From Bacillota bacterium (GTDB lineage: Bacteria; Bacillota; Clostridia; Peptostreptococcales; Anaerovoracaceae): a stretch of DNA of 7,918 nt. The notes under the pieces were generated by a model. The model was not told the origin of the DNA. It saw only the letters and a list, made by a program, of their open reading frames with translations, and ran no database searches. This document shows, piece after piece, positions 4,385 to 7,918 of the stretch (positions are counted from its first letter, which is position 1; every line of letters starts with the position of its first letter). The position numbers were made by a program, and so were the translations under genes. Where the stretch lies: positions 1-7,918 of the forward strand of contig JAFYFK010000089.1 of assembly GCA_017543805.1 (NCBI GenBank). Direction: 5' to 3'.

Positions 4385-6743
4385 GATATTGAAAGACAGG
4401 ATAGTGCTGCTTGACGGCGGCATGGGTACAGTGCTTCAGCAAAAAGGGCTTCAGCCCGGCGGGATGCCCGAACTTCTGAACCTTACTGACCCCGGGCTGA
4501 TAGAGTCCGTGCACCGGGATTATATTAACGCCGGTTCGCGGGTCATATATACGAACACCTTCGGAGCAAATCCCAGAAAGCTCGCAAAGACAGGGCATTC
4601 AGCGGAAGAGGTCATCTCTGCCGCGGTTTCCGCTGCCAGGTCCGCCTCAGCGGGCACAGACACGCTTGTAGCCCTGGACATCGGCCCGCTGGGTGAACTG
4701 CTCGAGCCCATGGGTACGCTGAGTTTTGAAGACGCTTACGACGCGTTTAAGGAAATGGCTATTGCCGGAGCCGCATCCGGCGCCGACCTCGCGGTCATAG
4801 AGACCATGACAGACCTCTACGAAGCGAAGGCGGCTCTTCTGGCGGTAAAGGAAAACACCGATCTGCCAGTTTTCGTAACGATGAGCTTTGAGCAGAACGG
4901 CAGGACCTTTACCGGCTGCGGCATTCAGGCGATGGCGCGCACCCTTGAGGGGCTCGGTGCGGACGCCATAGGCATAAACTGCTCGCTCGGCCCGGACCTT
5001 CTGGCGCCTCTGATCGCTGAACTATGCACCTGCACCACTCTGCCGGTGATAGCAAAACCCAACGCAGGCCTTCCCGATCCTGCCACGGGAGAATACGACA
5101 TGCGCCCGGAGGACTTCGCCAGGGCTCTTGCCCCCTGTGCTGAATACGGCGTGACTCTCTTCGGAGGATGCTGCGGAACATCACCTGAATATATAAAACT
5201 GCTCTCTGAAGCGCTCAAAGGCAAAGAACCTGCCCCGCGCAGCTTCGATGCCGCAAGCTTTGTGTGCTCAGCCGTCGATCCGTGCCGCATAGACGGGGTG
5301 CGTGTTATTGGCGAACGCGTAAATCCTACGGGTAAGAAGCGCTTCCAGCAGGCGCTGCTGGATCAGGATCTCGACTATATCCTCGACGTGGCAGTCGAGC
5401 AGGAGGACGCGGGGGCGGATATTCTGGACGTCAACGTCGGTTTTCCGGGAGTTGACGAACCCGATATGCTTGCGCGCGTGGTAAAGAAGATACAGAGCGC
5501 AGTGTCGCTGCCTCTGCAGCTGGATTCATCCAACGCGAAGGCTCTTGAAGCCGGCCTTAGGGTCTACAACGGCAAAGCCGTGGTCAATTCGGTCAACGGC
5601 GACCCGGATGTCCTGGCAAGAGTCCTTCCTGTAGTTAAAAAGTACGGCGCCGCGGTCGTCGGGCTCTGCCTCGACAGAAACGGCATTCCAAAAACCGCGG
5701 AGGAACGCATCGCCATTGCGGAGAGGATATTGGATGCCGCGGTGTCTTACGGGATACCGCGGGAAGACGTATGGATCGACTGCCTTACGCTGACCGTATC
5801 CGCAGAGCAGGATCAGGCTGTCCAGACTTTAAAGGCTCTCCGTTATGTGCGCGAAGAACTGGGTCTCCAGACAGTTTTGGGCGTTTCGAACATATCCTTC
5901 GGCCTTCCGAACAGGCCGCTTATAAATCAGAACTTCCTTATACAGGCGCTCGGAGCAGGCCTTACCGTGCCCATCATCAATCCGAATCTCAAAGAAATGA
6001 TGGACGCGGTCGCGGCTTTCCGCGTGCTCTCCGGAGAGGATGAGGGAAGCAGGGCGTATATTGAGCGCTTTGCGGATACCGGCAGCGCGCAGAATGCTGC
6101 GATATCAGGCAAAACGGAAAATATGAGCATCGAGGACGCCGTTATCCGCGGACTTCCGGCGGAAGCAGGCAAGCTCGCAAAGGATGCGCTTCTTAAAGAG
6201 AGCGAGCTTGAACTTGTGGAGCATCATCTCATTCCCGCTCTTGACCGTGTCGGAGAAGCCTATGAGGCCGGAAAAGCTTTCCTCCCGCAGCTCCTGTCGG
6301 CCGCGAAGGCCGCGCAGGCTGTGTTTGAGGTCATAAGGACTTCCATAGCGGAAAAGGGCGGCGAACAGGTCAAAAAAGGCCGCTTTGTCATAGCCACGGC
6401 CCGGGGCGATATCCATGATATAGGAAAGAATATAGTCAAGACCGTTATGGAAAACTACGGCTATGAGGCTATAGACCTCGGGCGCGATGTTCCGCCGGAG
6501 CTGATACTGGAAACTGTAAAAAGGGAAAACATCGGACTGGTAGGGCTCTCCGCCCTTATGACTACGACTCTTCCGGCAATGGAGGAGACGATTAAACTGC
6601 TTCATACCATGGAAAAGCCGCCGGTCATCTTTGTCGGCGGAGCGGTCGTGACGCCTGAATACGCCCGGAAAATGGGAGCGGACCACTACGCGAAGGACGC
6701 AAGGGAGTCCGTGGAGATCGCCCGGAAGGTCTTCGGGGAATAA
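4374..6743 (+). CDS. metH: Cobalamin-dependent methionine synthase lacking the activation domain
   Basis: A 789-residue cytoplasmic enzyme that transfers a methyl group from 5-methyltetrahydrofolate through cobalamin to homocysteine, giving methionine. Domains in order: homocysteine-binding barrel (about 1-285), with zinc ligands Cys203 (GINCS), Cys266 and Cys267 (GGCCG), the same 63-residue spacing as C247/C310/C311 in E. coli MetH; pterin-binding barrel (about 310-570), opening with RVIGERVNPTG and containing DVNVGFPG; cobalamin cap (about 582-655, with FLPQLL); and B12-binding Rossmann domain (about 665-789), with DIHDIGKN at 679-686, where His681 is the lower cobalt ligand, and GLSALMTTTL further on. 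The protein ends there; E. coli MetH (1227 residues) continues with a SAM-binding activation domain, which here is encoded by the preceding gene. GTG 4374 is set by the strong ribosome binding site and by IVLLDGGMGT at the proper distance. No cobalamin, SAM or T-box leader is visible upstream. Confidence 0.97.
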   Translation: MFPEILKDRIVLLDGGMGTVLQQKGLQPGGMPELLNLTDPGLIESVHRDYINAGSRVIYTNTFGANPRKLAKTGHSAEEVISAAVSAARSASAGTDTLVALDIGPLGELLEPMGTLSFEDAYDAFKEMAIAGAASGADLAVIETMTDLYEAKAALLAVKENTDLPVFVTMSFEQNGRTFTGCGIQAMARTLEGLGADAIGINCSLGPDLLAPLIAELCTCTTLPVIAKPNAGLPDPATGEYDMRPEDFARALAPCAEYGVTLFGGCCGTSPEYIKLLSEALKGKEPAPRSFDAASFVCSAVDPCRIDGVRVIGERVNPTGKKRFQQALLDQDLDYILDVAVEQEDAGADILDVNVGFPGVDEPDMLARVVKKIQSAVSLPLQLDSSNAKALEAGLRVYNGKAVVNSVNGDPDVLARVLPVVKKYGAAVVGLCLDRNGIPKTAEERIAIAERILDAAVSYGIPREDVWIDCLTLTVSAEQDQAVQTLKALRYVREELGLQTVLGVSNISFGLPNRPLINQNFLIQALGAGLTVPIINPNLKEMMDAVAAFRVLSGEDEGSRAYIERFADTGSAQNAAISGKTENMSIEDAVIRGLPAEAGKLAKDALLKESELELVEHHLIPALDRVGEAYEAGKAFLPQLLSAAKAAQAVFEVIRTSIAEKGGEQVKKGRFVIATARGDIHDIGKNIVKTVMENYGYEAIDLGRDVPPELILETVKRENIGLVGLSALMTTTLPAMEETIKLLHTMEKPPVIFVGGAVVTPEYARKMGADHYAKDARESVEIARKVFGE

Positions 6744-6748
6744 AAACA

Positions 6749-7918
6749 ATGGATATCAGAGAAACAATAAAAAATGGAATACTGCTGTTTGACGGCGCTA
6801 TGGGGACTTTCTACGCGTCGCTTCCGGGAAGGGCCGAGAGCCGCTGCGAGCTGGCCAATCTCGACCATCCCGAGGATATACGTTCAATACACAGGGCGTA
6901 TATCGAAGCCGGAAGCAGGGCGATAAGGACCAACACCTTCGATGTCAGCGGTCTTCTTACAGAGGAAAGCTCGCTCTGCCGTGAGATAATCTCAGAAGCC
7001 TGCAGGCTGGCCAAAGAAGCCGCGGAACCGTCCGGCGCTTTTATTTTTGCGGATATCGGCCCGGCTCCCCTGAACGGATCGGCCCCTCCCGCGCAGGTAT
7101 ACTGCGCTCAGGCGGACCTTTTCCTGCAGCAGGGGCTCAAATGCTTTGTGGCGGAGACTCTCCCAAGCGACGAAGGCATTCCGGCGCTTGCCGCTTATCT
7201 TAAAAAGCAGTGTCCGGAAGCATTTCTTCTTGTCTCTTTTGCGGTGGATACCGACGGGGTCACGAGGGAAGGACTTCTGGGGCGTATACTGCTTGAACGC
7301 GCGGCCGCGCTTCCCGGGGTGGACGCGGTAGGCCTCAACTGCATGTCCGGCCCGCATCATATCCGCAGGATACTCGAAGACATGGATCTTTCCTTCCTGA
7401 ACGGCAAAACGCTTTCCGTGATGCCGAACGCCGGCTACCCGACAGTTCTCGGCCGCAGGGTCGTGTATAACGGCAGCCCTGCATACTTCAGATCCCAGAT
7501 GGAGGGCATGCTCGCCCTCAACGCGGGCATCCTCGGCGGATGCTGCGGCACAACGCCTTCGCATATAAAAGAACTCTGCGCTCTTCTTGAGGGCAGGTCC
7601 ACTTCGTCTTCCGTTCTTTCGGCCCGTCTGACCGAGCGCAGGGAAAAGAATCCCGAAAAGAACAATTTGCGCGAAAAGCTCGACAGCGGCAAGCGTGTCC
7701 TGGCAGTAGAGCTGGATCCTCCCGCAAATGACGACGTGCGCGACTTCCTCGACGGCGTCCGCGTGCTGAAGGAAGCCGGGGCTGACGCCATAACCATAGC
7801 TGACTGTCCGGTCGGCCGTCCGCGCGCTGACAGCAGCCTGCTGGCCTGCAAGATCCACAGGGAGATAGGGGTCGAACCGATCCCCCACATGACCTGCCGC
7901 GACCGCAACCTAAACGCC
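6749..7918 (+). CDS. Homocysteine S-methyltransferase / methylenetetrahydrofolate reductase fusion (3' end outside window)
   Basis: The frame is open for 390 codons to the window end without a stop. Residues 1 to about 285 form a second homocysteine methyltransferase barrel: ILLFDGAMGT near the N-terminus, zinc ligands Cys198 (GLNCMSGP), Cys265 and Cys266 (GGCCGTTPSHI). A polar linker (about 286-308) leads into an MTHFR domain starting LREKLDSGKRVLAVELDPP; Glu321 matches the catalytic Glu28 of E. coli MetF. ADAITIADCP and the HMTCRDRN segment near the window edge are also typical. The same architecture occurs in B. subtilis YitJ, usually about 600 residues, so about 200 are missing. The reductase makes 5-methyl-THF from 5,10-methylene-THF, supplying MetH encoded 5 bases upstream. 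The methyl donor of the first domain is uncertain (5-methyl-THF product, S-methylmethionine or other). ATG 6749 has only a weak GGGGA at 6735-6739, so coupling to metH is likely. Confidence 0.95.
   Translation, partial: MDIRETIKNGILLFDGAMGTFYASLPGRAESRCELANLDHPEDIRSIHRAYIEAGSRAIRTNTFDVSGLLTEESSLCREIISEACRLAKEAAEPSGAFIFADIGPAPLNGSAPPAQVYCAQADLFLQQGLKCFVAETLPSDEGIPALAAYLKKQCPEAFLLVSFAVDTDGVTREGLLGRILLERAAALPGVDAVGLNCMSGPHHIRRILEDMDLSFLNGKTLSVMPNAGYPTVLGRRVVYNGSPAYFRSQMEGMLALNAGILGGCCGTTPSHIKELCALLEGRSTSSSVLSARLTERREKNPEKNNLREKLDSGKRVLAVELDPPANDDVRDFLDGVRVLKEAGADAITIADCPVGRPRADSSLLACKIHREIGVEPIPHMTCRDRNLNA

Noticed and set aside
6105..6749. Minus-strand open frame of 214 codons opposite the end of metH
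   Set aside because: It runs against the conserved B12 cap and binding domains of metH and has no recognisable content.
6992..7888. Long open frame on the minus strand (298 codons)
   Set aside because: It lies entirely opposite the methyltransferase-MTHFR gene, which has full family motifs on the + strand. The minus-strand protein resembles no family and has no ribosome site I can see.
1..7918. Mobile elements, CRISPR arrays, tRNA or rRNA genes, phage or defence genes
   Set aside because: No direct repeats, terminal inverted repeats, transposase motifs or RNA gene signatures were seen; all coding space is filled by housekeeping families.

Overview
This window looks like chromosomal DNA from an anaerobic Gram-positive bacterium, most likely a Clostridia-type member of the Bacillota. 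The evidence is gene order and protein type: pnp followed by an M16 peptidase and dut, a short Clostridia-type dNTP triphosphohydrolase, a methionine synthase that lacks its own reactivation domain next to a free-standing reactivation protein, and a homocysteine methyltransferase fused to methylenetetrahydrofolate reductase. GC content is moderately high (mid-50s percent by eye). All genes lie on the + strand. I see no mobile element, tRNA, rRNA or CRISPR array, and no gene-free stretch longer than 90 bases.

Layout. (1) Bases 1-840 are the 3' part of pnp (polynucleotide phosphorylase: end of the second RNase PH core, KH and S1 domains), closed by a strong intrinsic terminator at 853-890. (2) An extended -10 promoter abuts the terminator and drives an M16 zinc peptidase (916-2163). 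Its ATG lies 8 bases after the -10 box and has no Shine-Dalgarno, so the mRNA is predicted to be leaderless or nearly so. dut (2175-2609) follows 11 bases later. (3) A short AT-rich gap (2610-2696) with a perfect 16-bp palindrome, a possible promoter and small hairpins leads into the second gene block. (4) That block runs dgt-like HD hydrolase (2697-3710), MetH reactivation protein (3710-4384), metH (4374-6743) and homocysteine methyltransferase-MTHFR (6749-7918, cut by the window end). Junctions are -1, -11 and +5 bases, so this is almost certainly one operon.

How the genes work together. The last three genes form a compact methyl branch. The MTHFR domain should reduce 5,10-methylene-THF to 5-methyl-THF, cobalamin-dependent MetH passes the methyl group to homocysteine, and the separate reactivation protein should rescue oxidised cob(II)alamin MetH using S-adenosylmethionine. 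The two upstream genes clean the dNTP pool: dUTPase makes dUMP, and the HD enzyme hydrolyses dNTPs. dUMP is the thymidylate synthase substrate that also consumes 5,10-methylene-THF, so the cluster touches both sides of that folate branch point; this link is inference.

The genes themselves belong to known families. I do not see a clearly new defence or biosynthetic system. The points most worth a second look are the leaderless peptidase gene with its fused terminator-promoter, the palindrome and structured leader before dgt, the coupling of a dNTP hydrolase to a split methionine synthase, and a sharply AT-rich patch inside the reactivation gene.
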